64,000 bases of DNA from Acidaminococcus intestini DSM 21505 (lineage in GTDB: Bacteria; Bacillota; Negativicutes; Acidaminococcales; Acidaminococcaceae), in contig NZ_AULA01000010.1 of the NCBI RefSeq assembly GCF_000425045.1, positions 1-64,000 of the forward strand, given 5' to 3'. The notes beneath the pieces were generated by a model that was given only the letters and a program-made list of their open reading frames with translations, ran no database searches and was not told where the DNA came from. Below are positions 42,029-50,173 of this stretch, piece by piece (position 1 is the stretch's first letter; each line of letters opens with the position of its first letter). The translations under genes and the position numbers were made by a program.

Positions 42029-42321
42029 CACCGATTCCCCTTTCTGACTCTGACCTTGATTTTCTGTCCTGGCTGCAGTGCCCCTGGATTTTTGATGCCG
42101 TTGTCCTCGCGGACCCGCTGGATAATGTCTTGGATGTCCTCGTATCCGCTGTATCGCTCGCACAGACTCCACAAGCTGTCGCCGCTGTAAACGACGTGTT
42201 CAAATGTCAGGTAGTCCGTCGGTTCGGGTTTGATTCGTTCTCTCCAAATGGCTCCTGCAGTCAGGATTCCTGCAGTAATAAGTGCCGTGGCGATGATGGC
42301 TGCCTTCTTTCTTGTTCTCAT
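42028..42321 (-). CDS. LysM-domain membrane protein
   Basis: A 97-residue protein: basic start, one membrane segment (AAIIATALITAGILTAGAIW), and a LysM domain (VVYSGDSLWSLCERYSGYED ... NPGALQPGQKIKV). The architecture equals YneA-type division inhibitors and small cell-wall-binding proteins. It is expressed with early genes, so an effect on host envelope or division is possible, not shown. Confidence 0.7.
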   Translation of the reverse strand: MRTRKKAAIIATALITAGILTAGAIWRERIKPEPTDYLTFEHVVYSGDSLWSLCERYSGYEDIQDIIQRVREDNGIKNPGALQPGQKIKVRVRKGNR

Positions 42322-42325
42322 TTTT

Positions 42326-42667
42326 TTACCCTCCCTTTAGTCCATCTAAGATTGTCGAGGCCGCTCCTCGGAGTAGCGCTTCCAGCGCCTTAATCCTGGC
42401 GTCCTTACGGTCCAACTCCCTCTGCAGCTCTTTCATGCGCTGCGGCGTGTAAAAGTAAGTATTGACGCCTACAATGTCCATCACATCCTTGGCAGCAAAG
42501 CGGACGCCTGGGAGCTTGGTAAGCTGTGGCAGTGTGCCACGGTCCCTAAGGTTGTAGATGGTGGAGAGCGATACATTAAGGACCTCGGCGGCCTCTTGAG
42601 CGGTCATGACCTGCGGTGGCAGCTTAGGAGATGGAGGATCCGTGCCGCGGGAAAATTCTGCTTTCAT
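42326..42667 (-). CDS. Excisionase/MerR-like HTH protein
   Basis: A 113-residue protein. MTAQEAAEVLNVSLSTIYNL is an HTH_17/excisionase-type helix-turn-helix, followed by a wing (GVRFAAKDVMDIVG) and a C-terminal helix (QRMKELQRELDRKDARIKAL). GGAGGTAA lies upstream. It could be the phage excisionase or an early regulator; the integrase is 3 kb away. Confidence 0.65.
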   Translation of the reverse strand: MKAEFSRGTDPPSPKLPPQVMTAQEAAEVLNVSLSTIYNLRDRGTLPQLTKLPGVRFAAKDVMDIVGVNTYFYTPQRMKELQRELDRKDARIKALEALLRGAASTILDGLKGG

Positions 42668-42672
42668 AGGGA

Positions 42673-43452
42673 TTACCTCCTTGTATCGGTCAGGAATTTA
42701 TTGACAAAATACTGCTGCCCCTTCCCCGTGATTTTCGGCGTCTTGGTGATGATGTTGACGCCTGATCCATTCACATAGGACCCCTCTTTGATCTCAAAGA
42801 GTCCAAGTTCCATGGCCCGCTGGGTCGGCATATTGTAATCCGTCCCTTTGCGGCGAATCAGATAGCCGTTCTCCCTTAACCAGTCGAAGAATCTCTTTTG
42901 CCCGATTTCAACACCATTGCCACGGAGGATCTTCGCCATCTCGCCTACAAGGATGCTAGTATGACTAGCTGAAACCGCATCGGCGAAAATGGTCTTCGGT
43001 CGGTCCATTTCAATTTGCTTTTCTGCAGCAAGTCGCTTTTCTTTCTCTTCCTTCAGCTGAGTTGCAAGCTGAATCAAGAAGTCGGGGCTGGTCAATGCCT
43101 TTTCAAGGGTATCCTCGGTCATATAGGCACCGTGTTTCCGGATAGCGGGGATGACTTCGTGGGTGATCCACCGCTTGAACTCTTTGGCTGACGGCAACTT
43201 ACTGGATAGAACCAGGCTGTAGAGTCCTGATTCATTGATGATGATTGCTTTGCTTTTGTAATTTGAACCACTCCCCTGAATCAGGGTACTGGTTTTGTCT
43301 TCTTCATCCACATGGTTTGCAATGGCATTTTCAGGCTTTGCATACCCGAGTATTTTAGCAACGTCCTTGCCAACAAACCAAGGCTCATTGTTGATAGCCA
43401 GTGTTCTGATGCGGCCGAAACTTTTATTTTGAAAAATTTCTAGTTTTTTCAT
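42673..43452 (-). CDS. Phage antirepressor (BRO-N / KilAC)
   Basis: A 259-residue antirepressor. The BRO-N domain (residues 1-110) shows LAINNEPWFVGKDVAKILGY and IINESGLYSLVLSSKLPSAK; the KilAC domain (150-250) shows EIGQKRFFDWLRENGYL. GGAGC lies upstream, and an operator-like site (43475-43487) precedes it, at the end of cro. Confidence 0.92.
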   Translation of the reverse strand: MKKLEIFQNKSFGRIRTLAINNEPWFVGKDVAKILGYAKPENAIANHVDEEDKTSTLIQGSGSNYKSKAIIINESGLYSLVLSSKLPSAKEFKRWITHEVIPAIRKHGAYMTEDTLEKALTSPDFLIQLATQLKEEKEKRLAAEKQIEMDRPKTIFADAVSASHTSILVGEMAKILRGNGVEIGQKRFFDWLRENGYLIRRKGTDYNMPTQRAMELGLFEIKEGSYVNGSGVNIITKTPKITGKGQQYFVNKFLTDTRR

Positions 43453-43479
43453 TTAAAAATGCTCCTCATTTTGATCACT

Positions 43480-43701
43480 TTAAGTGAGATTTTGAGTCAA
43501 AAAAAAGTCAGACGATATGCCAAAGTGCTTTATCAGCAGTACTTTTATGGCATCTCTGGGCATTCGTTCGCCCTGCTCGTACATGTAAATAGTTGACTCG
43601 CTGACTCCTATTTTCTTGCCTAAATCACTCACGGACTCTCCACGCTGTTCCCGTAACTCGCGGAGCTTTTTCCCAATAGTTTTACGGTCAATAGACACCA
43701 T
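43480..43701 (-). CDS. Cro-like XRE regulator
   Basis: A 73-residue XRE protein: IGKKLRELREQRGESVSDLG, KKIGVSESTIYMYEQGERMP. It is the first leftward gene, with GGAGGTGA upstream, opposite the repressor gene. An Xre at this place acts as Cro. The extra seven residues of the longer frame are not used. Confidence 0.85.
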   Translation of the reverse strand: MVSIDRKTIGKKLRELREQRGESVSDLGKKIGVSESTIYMYEQGERMPRDAIKVLLIKHFGISSDFFLTQNLT

Positions 43702-43732
43702 ACTTCTCACCTCCATTCTCACTTTCAGTGTA

Positions 43733-43760
43733 ATTATATCACTTTAAGTGTATATGTCAA
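43733..43760 (-). promoter_or_regulatory. Leftward lytic promoter
   Basis: TTGACA (43755-43760) and TATAAT (43733-43738) with a 16-bp spacer on the minus strand, both consensus. An operator-like site (43739-43752) fills the spacer. Confidence 0.85.
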
Positions 43761-43781
43761 CACTGTACTGTGAAATCCTCC

Positions 43782-43810
43782 TTGAATTTATTACACGAAA
43801 AGTGTAATAT
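43782..43810 (+). promoter_or_regulatory. Repressor promoter
   Basis: TTGAAT (43782-43787) and TAATAT (43805-43810), 17 bp apart, drive the repressor. The operator-like TTACACGAAAAGTGTAA lies between them, allowing autoregulation. Confidence 0.75.
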
Positions 43811-43840
43811 TAAGATGTGGAAACGAAAGGGGATGAAGAA

Positions 43841-44212
43841 ATGCCTGAGTTCAAAGATAGATTAAAGCAAATGAGACAGTCTGCTGGTTTAACACAAAGT
43901 GAGTTAGCAGAAAAATTGGGAGTATCTACCAGTACAGTCTCTATGTATGAAGTCGGTAGCAGAAAACCTAGCTTTGAGATTTTAGAGCAGCTTGCAGACT
44001 TTTTTAACGTAGATACAGACTATCTAATGGGAAAGGCTTCTCGAAGCGTTTACTACCTGGATCCAGAAACCGCCAAACTAGCACAAGAACTGAAAGATAA
44101 TCCTGGTCAGCGCACCCTGTTCGATGCCTCGAAAGACCTGTCTCCTGATGACATCAAGGTCGTCATGACCGTCATCAACGGCCTGAAAAAGAAGGAAGGT
44201 TCGCCGCAATGA
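43841..44212 (+). CDS. ImmR/CI-like prophage repressor
   Basis: A 123-residue repressor with an N-terminal XRE domain (RLKQMRQSAGLTQSELAEKL, STVSMYEVGSRKPSFEILEQ) and a short C-terminal part without a LexA-type protease. The start at 43841 has AAAGGGGA upstream. It overlaps the peptidase gene by 4 nt, as ImmR does with ImmA in ICEBs1. Confidence 0.88.
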   Translation: MPEFKDRLKQMRQSAGLTQSELAEKLGVSTSTVSMYEVGSRKPSFEILEQLADFFNVDTDYLMGKASRSVYYLDPETAKLAQELKDNPGQRTLFDASKDLSPDDIKVVMTVINGLKKKEGSPQ

Positions 44213-44475
44213 TCATCGTCACCTATCAGGATCTGCCACCCAGCGTTCCGGCAGTCGTCCAGCAGAATCCGGACGACTCCTATACAATCATCATCAATGA
44301 CAATTTATCCGATGAGAAGAAAAGACTGGCCATGAAGCACGAACTCAACCACATCGTAGGGGATGATTTGTTTAAAGAAGAAGATGTGGATTCCATTGAA
44401 AATGCCTGTCATGCCAGCTCGAATAACTTCCAGATTTCAGAAGACTTAGAAATCTACATCAAAGATGGGGAATAG
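44209..44475 (+). CDS. Short ImmA-like metallopeptidase
   Basis: An 88-residue protein with KHELNHIVGDD (HExxH, His44-Glu45-His48), the zinc motif of ImmA/IrrE peptidases. The family cleaves the partner repressor to induce the element. At 88 residues it is shorter than the usual 120-170, missing part of the C-terminal region. It is coupled to the repressor gene. Confidence 0.78.
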   Translation: MIIVTYQDLPPSVPAVVQQNPDDSYTIIINDNLSDEKKRLAMKHELNHIVGDDLFKEEDVDSIENACHASSNNFQISEDLEIYIKDGE

Positions 44476-44484
44476 GGTGATATT

Positions 44485-45531
44485 ATGGCATTATTAATTG
44501 TCATTGTTATTTTCGTTGTTGTCATTTTAAATAAAAAAGCAAAGGACAGGATGATTGCAGAATCTCCCATGAAGCCGAATGAGCTCGACAGATTCCGGCT
44601 CCCTGAAACCCGGGGGTTTGCAAGGGTAAGCCTGCCGGTGACAAATGAATACAGGGTCCCGATGGACAGCTTTGTGGCATTCGATGTGGAAACTGCCAAT
44701 GCGCAGCCATATTCAATCTGTAGTATTTCCGCCGTAAAAGTTGAAAACCGGCAGTTCACTGGTTCTGTCACTTCTTTGATTAAGCCTCCGGAAGCAAAAT
44801 TCACGAATTCCTATGTCCATGGAATCACCTGGTCAAAAGTTCGGAATTCTCCCACCTTCAAAGAATTCTATGAATCCACCTTCCGCGATTTCATCAAAGG
44901 GTTCCCCCTGGTAGCACACAACGCCAACTTTGATATGGGCTGTCTGATCTATACCGCTAAGACGGAAGGAATCACCCTGGATAAACCGCTTCTCTTTGCC
45001 GACTCTCTGCAGAGTGCCAGATACACCTACAGGAATCTGGAAAACTACAAGCTGGACACCATCTGTAAATATCTCAATCTCGACTTGAATCACCATGAAT
45101 CCCTGTCTGATGCCAAGGCATGTGCCCAAATCATGCAGGATACCATGGATAAAGGGACAGTGCCCATCATCAAATCTCTGTACCGGTTTTCTGAGGAACT
45201 TTTTGTCAAGGCTGTCTTGTATGAGGCAAAGACTTACGCTGGTGGGATTTCCTACGAATCCTTATACAAGGAAAAGCCAAAAAATTACTCAAAAGAAGAT
45301 TTCATTAGGGACTTTGTGAATCCGGGAACATATGCCCGCCTTGTAGATGTTTCCAATGAGATTGAATTGAGTAAGCTGCATAAGGCAGACCTTCAAAAGA
45401 TTCTGGCAGACGCCGGGCTTCCCACGAAGGGTCTGAAAAAAGATCTTATTGCCACCATCATAGAAAAGAAGCTTGCACCACCGCTTCCTGCTGATTATGT
45501 GCATCAGTACAAAATCAGAGAAGATAAATAA
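44485..45531 (+). CDS. Membrane-anchored DnaQ-like exonuclease with SAP domain
   Basis: A 348-residue protein. A membrane segment comes first (ALLIVIVIFVVVILN, 2-16). A DEDDh exonuclease domain covers about 60-220: VAFDVETAN (D67, E69), VAHNANFD (D150) and HHESLSDAKAC (H204, D209). The C-terminus carries a SAP DNA-binding segment (LSKLHKADLQKILADAGLPT, KDLIATIIEKK, about 305-345). It is transcribed with the repressor and ImmA genes, so it should be expressed in the lysogen. A role in superinfection exclusion or DNA defence is inferred. Confidence 0.82.
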   Translation: MALLIVIVIFVVVILNKKAKDRMIAESPMKPNELDRFRLPETRGFARVSLPVTNEYRVPMDSFVAFDVETANAQPYSICSISAVKVENRQFTGSVTSLIKPPEAKFTNSYVHGITWSKVRNSPTFKEFYESTFRDFIKGFPLVAHNANFDMGCLIYTAKTEGITLDKPLLFADSLQSARYTYRNLENYKLDTICKYLNLDLNHHESLSDAKACAQIMQDTMDKGTVPIIKSLYRFSEELFVKAVLYEAKTYAGGISYESLYKEKPKNYSKEDFIRDFVNPGTYARLVDVSNEIELSKLHKADLQKILADAGLPTKGLKKDLIATIIEKKLAPPLPADYVHQYKIREDK

Positions 45532-45534
45532 AAA

Positions 45535-45566
45535 ATCCCTGCTGGTATTTGCGGTACCAGCAGGGA
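45535..45566. terminator. Perfect hairpin after the exonuclease gene
   Basis: CCCTGCTGGTA pairs with TACCAGCAGGG (11 bp). The T run lies on the minus-strand side, so it fits a terminator for leftward transcription and, more weakly, the end of the exonuclease transcript. A second inverted repeat (AAAGGGGCT/AGCCCCTTT) follows at 45587-45628. Confidence 0.6.
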
Positions 45567-45651
45567 AAAGCGTAACCCACCTACCAAAGGGGCTTACTGT
45601 ATTATTTTACCACAGCCAGCCCCTTTCAAGCCAGCAAAGGAGCTGATTTTT

Positions 45652-46719
45652 ATGGAATATACCTTTTCATATCGTGAGAAAAACGGCAGCGTCTGCTTAA
45701 TTCTCTCCTACAAAGTCGGCACCAAATGGCGCCAAAAGACGAAGCAAGGATTTAAGAATCAAAGAGAGGCACGACGCTATCAAGACGAATTGCTGGCGCA
45801 GGTCAAAGAGCAAACAGGTTTAACGGACGACGTAAGTCTTAAGGATATTTCCTTGCGCGTTTTTTATCGGATTTTCTACAGAGACAAAAAGGAGCTGCTT
45901 TCGGCCAATACTTTAAGAAATTACTCGGACGGAATCAACAGCCTTGGAGACGTGGCGGATTTGCCAATAAAAGAACTGACCATTGCAAATATCACCAACG
46001 CTTTAATGCAGACGCCTGGAAAACTGTCCTCCAAGAAAAGTCGATTGCGATTTATTACGCCAGTTCTAGAGCATGCCAGGGCGACGTATAAAATCATCAA
46101 AGTCAATCCTGCTAAAGGAATCAAAATCCCAAGGGATAGAGAGCCTCCAGTACTTAGGGCCTTTTCAAAAGAGGAGCTAGTTAAGCTAATCCATATGTTG
46201 GATGACAAGCCGCTGTTTAAACTTATCGTGATCATTGGCGCAAACACGGGGATGAGGTTTGGAGAAATCGCGGGGCTTCCTTGGGATGCCGTTGACTGGT
46301 TTAGTCAGACTATCACCATAAAACAACAATACAATCTCGTGAGTGATAAGACCTATGGAATCACGACGTGCAAGACGCGCAAAAGTAACCGCACGATTCC
46401 AGCTTCTCCCTCCCTTCTAAAGGAGCTCAAAGAGTGGCAAAATAAAATGCCAATGACAATCACCGGCACTATTTTTAACCTGGACAACATGCCCTCAGTC
46501 CATTCCAGGCTTAACGAGATCATACGAAAAAACTTCCCTGGAAGATCCCTCCATGCATTGCGTCACACCTTTGCAACCTTGCTACTCTCCAAGACTGGCG
46601 ATATAAATCTTGTTGCCCATATCTTGGGGGATTCGGTCGAAACCGTATCGAGAGTATATGTAAATTACACTGAGGATATTAATCGGATTGCGACCAAAGC
46701 AATGGCCAATCTTTTCTAA
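45652..46719 (+). CDS. int: Prophage integrase (tyrosine recombinase)
   Basis: A 355-residue integrase. The N-terminal AP2-like arm-binding domain is MEYTFSYREKNGSVCLILSY, the core-binding domain lies around 60-160. Catalytic residues: MRFGE (R202), a Lys near 244, HALRH (H301, R304) and the VYVNYT tyrosine near 336-339. The usual second His (LGH) is replaced by Asp (ILGDSVETV). It ends 39 bp from the attR core. AAAGGAG lies upstream. Confidence 0.93.
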   Translation: MEYTFSYREKNGSVCLILSYKVGTKWRQKTKQGFKNQREARRYQDELLAQVKEQTGLTDDVSLKDISLRVFYRIFYRDKKELLSANTLRNYSDGINSLGDVADLPIKELTIANITNALMQTPGKLSSKKSRLRFITPVLEHARATYKIIKVNPAKGIKIPRDREPPVLRAFSKEELVKLIHMLDDKPLFKLIVIIGANTGMRFGEIAGLPWDAVDWFSQTITIKQQYNLVSDKTYGITTCKTRKSNRTIPASPSLLKELKEWQNKMPMTITGTIFNLDNMPSVHSRLNEIIRKNFPGRSLHALRHTFATLLLSKTGDINLVAHILGDSVETVSRVYVNYTEDINRIATKAMANLF

Positions 46720-46726
46720 AAAAATA

Positions 46727-46748
46727 TTTTTGCCGTATTTCTGCCGTC
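46727..46748. repeat. Arm-type integrase site, right
   Basis: The tandem TTTGCCGTAT / TCTGCCGTC repeat lies between the int stop codon and the attR core and matches the left copy at 21 of 22 positions. Confidence 0.6.
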
Positions 46749-46757
46749 AAGCAAAAG

Positions 46758-46804
46758 AGCCCGCATCCACAAAGGATGTAGGCTCCTTTTTGCATCATTT
46801 GGCG
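46758..46804. other. attR, also the shared terminator of int and rny
   Basis: The 21-bp core (46758-46778) is a hairpin, GAGCCCGCATCC-ACAAA-GGATGTAGGCTC, with a T run on the plus side (CTTTTTG) and a weaker one on the minus side (TTTTGC). It can end both the convergent int and rny transcripts. The rny stop codon lies within the homologous segment at 46795-46797. Confidence 0.85.
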
Positions 46805-48333
46805 TAATCGACGGCCCGGGTCTCGCGAACGATGACCACTTTGATCTGGCCAGGGTATTCCATATCCTCTTCGATACGTTTTGCCACATCGTGAGCGAGG
46901 ATAACGGATGCATCATCATCAACCTTGTCCGGTTTGACCATGATACGGATTTCACGTCCGGCTTGGACAGCATAGCATTTTTCTACGCCATCGAAGGATT
47001 CTGCGATTTCTTCAAGCCGCGTCAAACGCTTGAGGTAAGTTTCCAGCGTTTCCCGACGGGCACCTGGACGGGCAGCGGAAATCGCATCCGCAGCCGAGAC
47101 AAGGACGGCTTGGACAGAACTCGGTTCCACGTCTCCATGATGGCTCATGATGGTATTGATGACAATATCCGATTCATGGTAACGTTTGGCCACTTCTGCA
47201 CCAAGATCGACATGAGAGCCTTCCACTTCGTGGTCAACAGCCTTGCCAATGTCATGGAGCAAACCAGCCCGTTTGGCTGAATTGACGTCAACGCCTAATT
47301 CAGCAGCCATGAGGCCAGCCAAATGCGCTACTTCCGTTGAATGTTTGAGGGCATTTTGACCGTAGCTCGTACGATACTTCATGCGTCCCAAGAGCTTGAT
47401 CAGTTCAGGATGAAGGCCATGGACACCGGTCTCAAAGGTAGCCTGTTCGCCTGCTTCCTTGATTTTCTGATCCAGCTCCTTCTGAGCTTTTTCTACCATT
47501 TCCTCAATGCGGGCCGGATGGATACGACCATCATTGATGAGTTTTTCGAGGGCCACACGGGCCACTTCCCGACGAACAGGATCGAATCCGGAAATGATGA
47601 CCGCTTCCGGCGTATCGTCGATGATGAGATCAATCCCAGTGAGGGTTTCCAACGTACGGATATTGCGGCCTTCGCGGCCAATGATCCGGCCTTTCATCTC
47701 ATCGTTGGGGAGAGGAACAACAGTGACCGTCGTTTCAGCAACCTGATCGGCAGCACAGCGCTGGATAGCAAGGGAAATAATTTCCCGTGCCTTGGTCTCA
47801 GCTGTATCGCGGGCTTCTTGTTCCATGTCCTTGATGAGTTTGGCCTTATCGTGCTTGACTTCTTCTTGGACACTGTCAAGCAGTTCCTTTTTGGCTTCGT
47901 CACTGGTCAGTCCCGAAATTCGTTCGAGTTCCCCTACCTGTTTGGTATAAAGGGCATCGACACGTTCTTGGGATTCGCGCAGACGGTTGCTTTGTTCCAA
48001 AAGTTTTTCTTCCTTTTTCTCATAGGCATCCATCTTGCGGTCGACATTTTCTTCCTTTTGGACGAGGCGGCGTTCGCTCTTGGCCAGTTCTGCCCGGCGC
48101 TCCTTGTTTTCCCGTTCCATATCAGAACGCATACGATGGATTTCTTCCTTGGCTTCAACAAGAAGTTCCTTCTTTTTGGCATCACCGGCTTTTTCTGCTT
48201 CTGCAACGATTTGGCGTGCCTGTTCTTCTGCTTTGCCGATTTTGGTTTCCGCAATGTTCTTACGTCCAAAATAACCGGCACCAGCACCGAGGACACAGGC
48301 AGCAATTACAATAAATACAGTAATGGGATCTAT
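46795..48333 (-). CDS. rny: Ribonuclease Y
   Basis: Residues run from an N-terminal membrane anchor ([18 protein letters not shown]) through a long coiled coil, a KH domain ([20 protein letters not shown]) and an HD domain ([14 protein letters not shown]). Rny is the membrane-bound endoribonuclease that starts mRNA decay in firmicutes. About 512 residues if started at ATA (48333), the normal length. No ATG, GTG or TTG occurs in frame between the upstream stop and the anchor; the first Met (48132) would delete the anchor. GGAGGTG lies 7 nt before the ATA and 4 nt before an ATC. The 3' end hosts the prophage. Confidence 0.9.
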   Translation of the reverse strand: MDPITVFIVIAACVLGAGAGYFGRKNIAETKIGKAEEQARQIVAEAEKAGDAKKKELLVEAKEEIHRMRSDMERENKERRAELAKSERRLVQKEENVDRKMDAYEKKEEKLLEQSNRLRESQERVDALYTKQVGELERISGLTSDEAKKELLDSVQEEVKHDKAKLIKDMEQEARDTAETKAREIISLAIQRCAADQVAETTVTVVPLPNDEMKGRIIGREGRNIRTLETLTGIDLIIDDTPEAVIISGFDPVRREVARVALEKLINDGRIHPARIEEMVEKAQKELDQKIKEAGEQATFETGVHGLHPELIKLLGRMKYRTSYGQNALKHSTEVAHLAGLMAAELGVDVNSAKRAGLLHDIGKAVDHEVEGSHVDLGAEVAKRYHESDIVINTIMSHHGDVEPSSVQAVLVSAADAISAARPGARRETLETYLKRLTRLEEIAESFDGVEKCYAVQAGREIRIMVKPDKVDDDASVILAHDVAKRIEEDMEYPGQIKVVIVRETRAVDYAK

Positions 48334-48504
48334 GATAGTACACCTCCTTTTTAGAGAATTTTCCTTCCATTTTTAAGACACAAACAAAGAAGGCAACCCT
48401 GAGGTTACCTCTTGACCCAATAATATGGATAGGAATATTTTATAGTATTTTGCAGGGAGTGTCAATCAAATGGCGTCTCCGGTCCCTTTTCCTTCTTGTA
48501 GCAG

Positions 48505-48540
48505 AAAAAGGAAGGGTCCCTATTTAAAAGGATCCTTCCT
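48505..48540 (-). terminator. recX terminator
   Basis: On the minus strand AGGAAGGATCC pairs with GGGACCCTTCC around a T/A-rich loop and is followed by TTTTTC. It overlaps the end of recX. Confidence 0.7.
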
Positions 48541-49057
48541 CTTCTTTATTTGGGATTTCCTCTTCCATCTCATCATAAACAGCAAGTGCCGCATAAAGAC
48601 AGACCCCTGTAAAGCCACGGCTGGCAAGCTTTCTTGAAAGGGCCGCTTTGCCTTTGCGAGGTTCCGTTTGATATTTTTTTAGAAGCTTAGGAACTTCTTT
48701 CCGCGCAAACTCCTCCGCCCGCTCCCGTTCTTCCTCTTCGGAAACACCATCCAGCATATCTTTCACGACAGATGCCGGGATCTGCCGTTTTTCAAGCATG
48801 AGCCGAAGGTAATTTCGTCCATAGATGCCTTTTCTTCGCCAAGCATCAACGACATATCCGGCACAGCGAACATCATCAACAAAATGGCGCTCCCTAAGGG
48901 CCGCAAGGACCCTGTCCTGAAGCTCTTTATCACAGCCTCTTTCCGCAAGTTTATCCCGCAGTTCAAGGGAACTATGGTCCCGCATGGCAAGCCGGTCCAA
49001 GGCAAAATTATAGGCGTCGGCATAGGTGAGGAGCATTTTCTTGGGCTTAGCCCACAC
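48524..49057 (-). CDS. recX: Regulatory protein RecX
   Basis: A 177-residue RecX with three-helix repeats ([60 protein letters not shown]). It modulates RecA filaments. The GTG at 49057 overlaps the recA 3' end, so the two are translated together. The C-terminus is an acidic extension. Confidence 0.9.
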   Translation of the reverse strand: MWAKPKKMLLTYADAYNFALDRLAMRDHSSLELRDKLAERGCDKELQDRVLAALRERHFVDDVRCAGYVVDAWRRKGIYGRNYLRLMLEKRQIPASVVKDMLDGVSEEEERERAEEFARKEVPKLLKKYQTEPRKGKAALSRKLASRGFTGVCLYAALAVYDEMEEEIPNKEEEGSF

Positions 49058-50111
49058 TGTCCGGATCTCCCTCCGGTTTTAAGATGTCTTCTGTTTGCGG
49101 GGCTGCTTCAAGGGCTGTCAGTCCGGCCGCTTCGCGGATACGATTTTCAATTTCAAAGGCCATTTCTGGGTGGTTCTTAAGAAACTCTTTCGTGTTTTCA
49201 CGGCCCTGACCAATGCGTTCGTCCCCATAGGAGTACCACGCGCCGCTCTTACCAACGATGTTGTAAAGTACCCCCAAATCAACGAGGCATCCTTCGTGGG
49301 AAATCCCTTCTCCATACATGATATCGAATTCGGCCTGTTTGAAGGGAGGAGCTACCTTGTTCTTGACAACTTTGACACGGGTCCGGTTGCCGATGATGTC
49401 GTTGCCACTCTTGAGGCTCTCAATACGCCGTACATCCATACGAACCGTCGAATAGAACTTCAGGGCACGGCCACCCGTCGTTGTTTCCGGATTTCCGAAC
49501 ATGACACCCACTTTTTCACGGATCTGGTTGATAAAGACCGTCGCCGTACGGCTCTTGGAAATGATTCCCGTCAGTTTGCGCAGGGCCTGACTCATGAGAC
49601 GAGCTTGAAGGCCAACGTGGGAATCGCCCATATCTCCCTCAATTTCCGCTTTTGGAACAAGGGCAGCAACGGAGTCGATGACAATGATGTCAATAGCGCC
49701 GCTGCGGACCAGGGCATCGCAAATTTCAAGGGCTTGTTCGCCCGTATCAGGCTGGGAAATCAAGAGGTTATCGATATCAACACCGAGATGGCGGGCATAT
49801 TCCGGATCAAGGGCATGTTCAGCATCGATGAAGGCAGCGTAGCCTCCCCGTTTTTGCGCCTCAGCAATCATATGAAGGGCGACCGTCGTCTTACCAGAAG
49901 ACTCTGGTCCATAGATTTCAATGATACGGCCACGGGGAATCCCGCCTACACCAAGGGCAATATCAAGGGACAACGCTCCTGTGGGAATGGTTTCAATATT
50001 CATCTTGGCACTGGCTGCCCCCAATTTCATGATGGAGCCTTTGCCAAAGTCCTTTTCAATTTGTTTGACTGCCGCGTCAAGGGCTTTGCCCTTTTCCGTT
50101 TCCATGCTCAT
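49047..50111 (-). CDS. recA: RecA recombinase
   Basis: A 354-residue RecA. Walker A is [14 protein letters not shown] (near residues 66-79), the DNA-binding loops ([32 protein letters not shown]) and the [15 protein letters not shown] Walker B are intact. It has its own promoter inside the end of hslO and is followed by recX. AAGGAGATG lies upstream. Confidence 0.98.
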   Translation of the reverse strand: MSMETEKGKALDAAVKQIEKDFGKGSIMKLGAASAKMNIETIPTGALSLDIALGVGGIPRGRIIEIYGPESSGKTTVALHMIAEAQKRGGYAAFIDAEHALDPEYARHLGVDIDNLLISQPDTGEQALEICDALVRSGAIDIIVIDSVAALVPKAEIEGDMGDSHVGLQARLMSQALRKLTGIISKSRTATVFINQIREKVGVMFGNPETTTGGRALKFYSTVRMDVRRIESLKSGNDIIGNRTRVKVVKNKVAPPFKQAEFDIMYGEGISHEGCLVDLGVLYNIVGKSGAWYSYGDERIGQGRENTKEFLKNHPEMAFEIENRIREAAGLTALEAAPQTEDILKPEGDPDSVG

Positions 50112-50144
50112 TCCTTCATCTCCTTGTCAGTAATTACACATTCT

Positions 50145-50173
50145 ATTATACAAACATTAGTTTGCGTCGTCAA
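50145..50173 (-). promoter_or_regulatory. recA promoter with LexA-like operator
   Basis: TTGACG (50168-50173) and TATAAT (50145-50150), 17 bp apart, on the minus strand. The spacer carries CAAACTAATGTTTG (50151-50164), a dyad CAAAC-N4-GTTTG like firmicute LexA boxes (GAAC-N4-GTTC). SOS control is likely. Confidence 0.7.

Larger units (their letters stand above)
43475..43807. promoter_or_regulatory. Four operator-like sites in the lysis-lysogeny switch
   Basis: TCACTTTAAGTGA (43475-43487), TCACTTTCAGTGTA (43719-43732), TCACTTTAAGTGTA (43739-43752) and TTACACGAAAAGTGTAA (43791-43807) share a dyad of about 14 bp. Two lie in the leftward promoter, one in the rightward promoter and one before the antirepressor. 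They are the likely binding sites of the repressor and Cro. Confidence 0.75.
7488..46778. mobile_element. Integrated temperate myophage (PBSX-like tail), about 39.3 kb
   Basis: The element is bounded by a 21-bp identical sequence at 7488-7508 and 46758-46778 and carries all modules of a functional phage: integrase, repressor/Cro/antirepressor, replication, terminase, HK97-type head, contractile tail, fibres and lysis. I saw no disrupted structural gene. Lysogeny genes lie at the right end; lytic genes run leftward on the minus strand. The plus strand carries the repressor block, the integrase and a second recombinase within the tail-fibre region. Confidence 0.93.
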
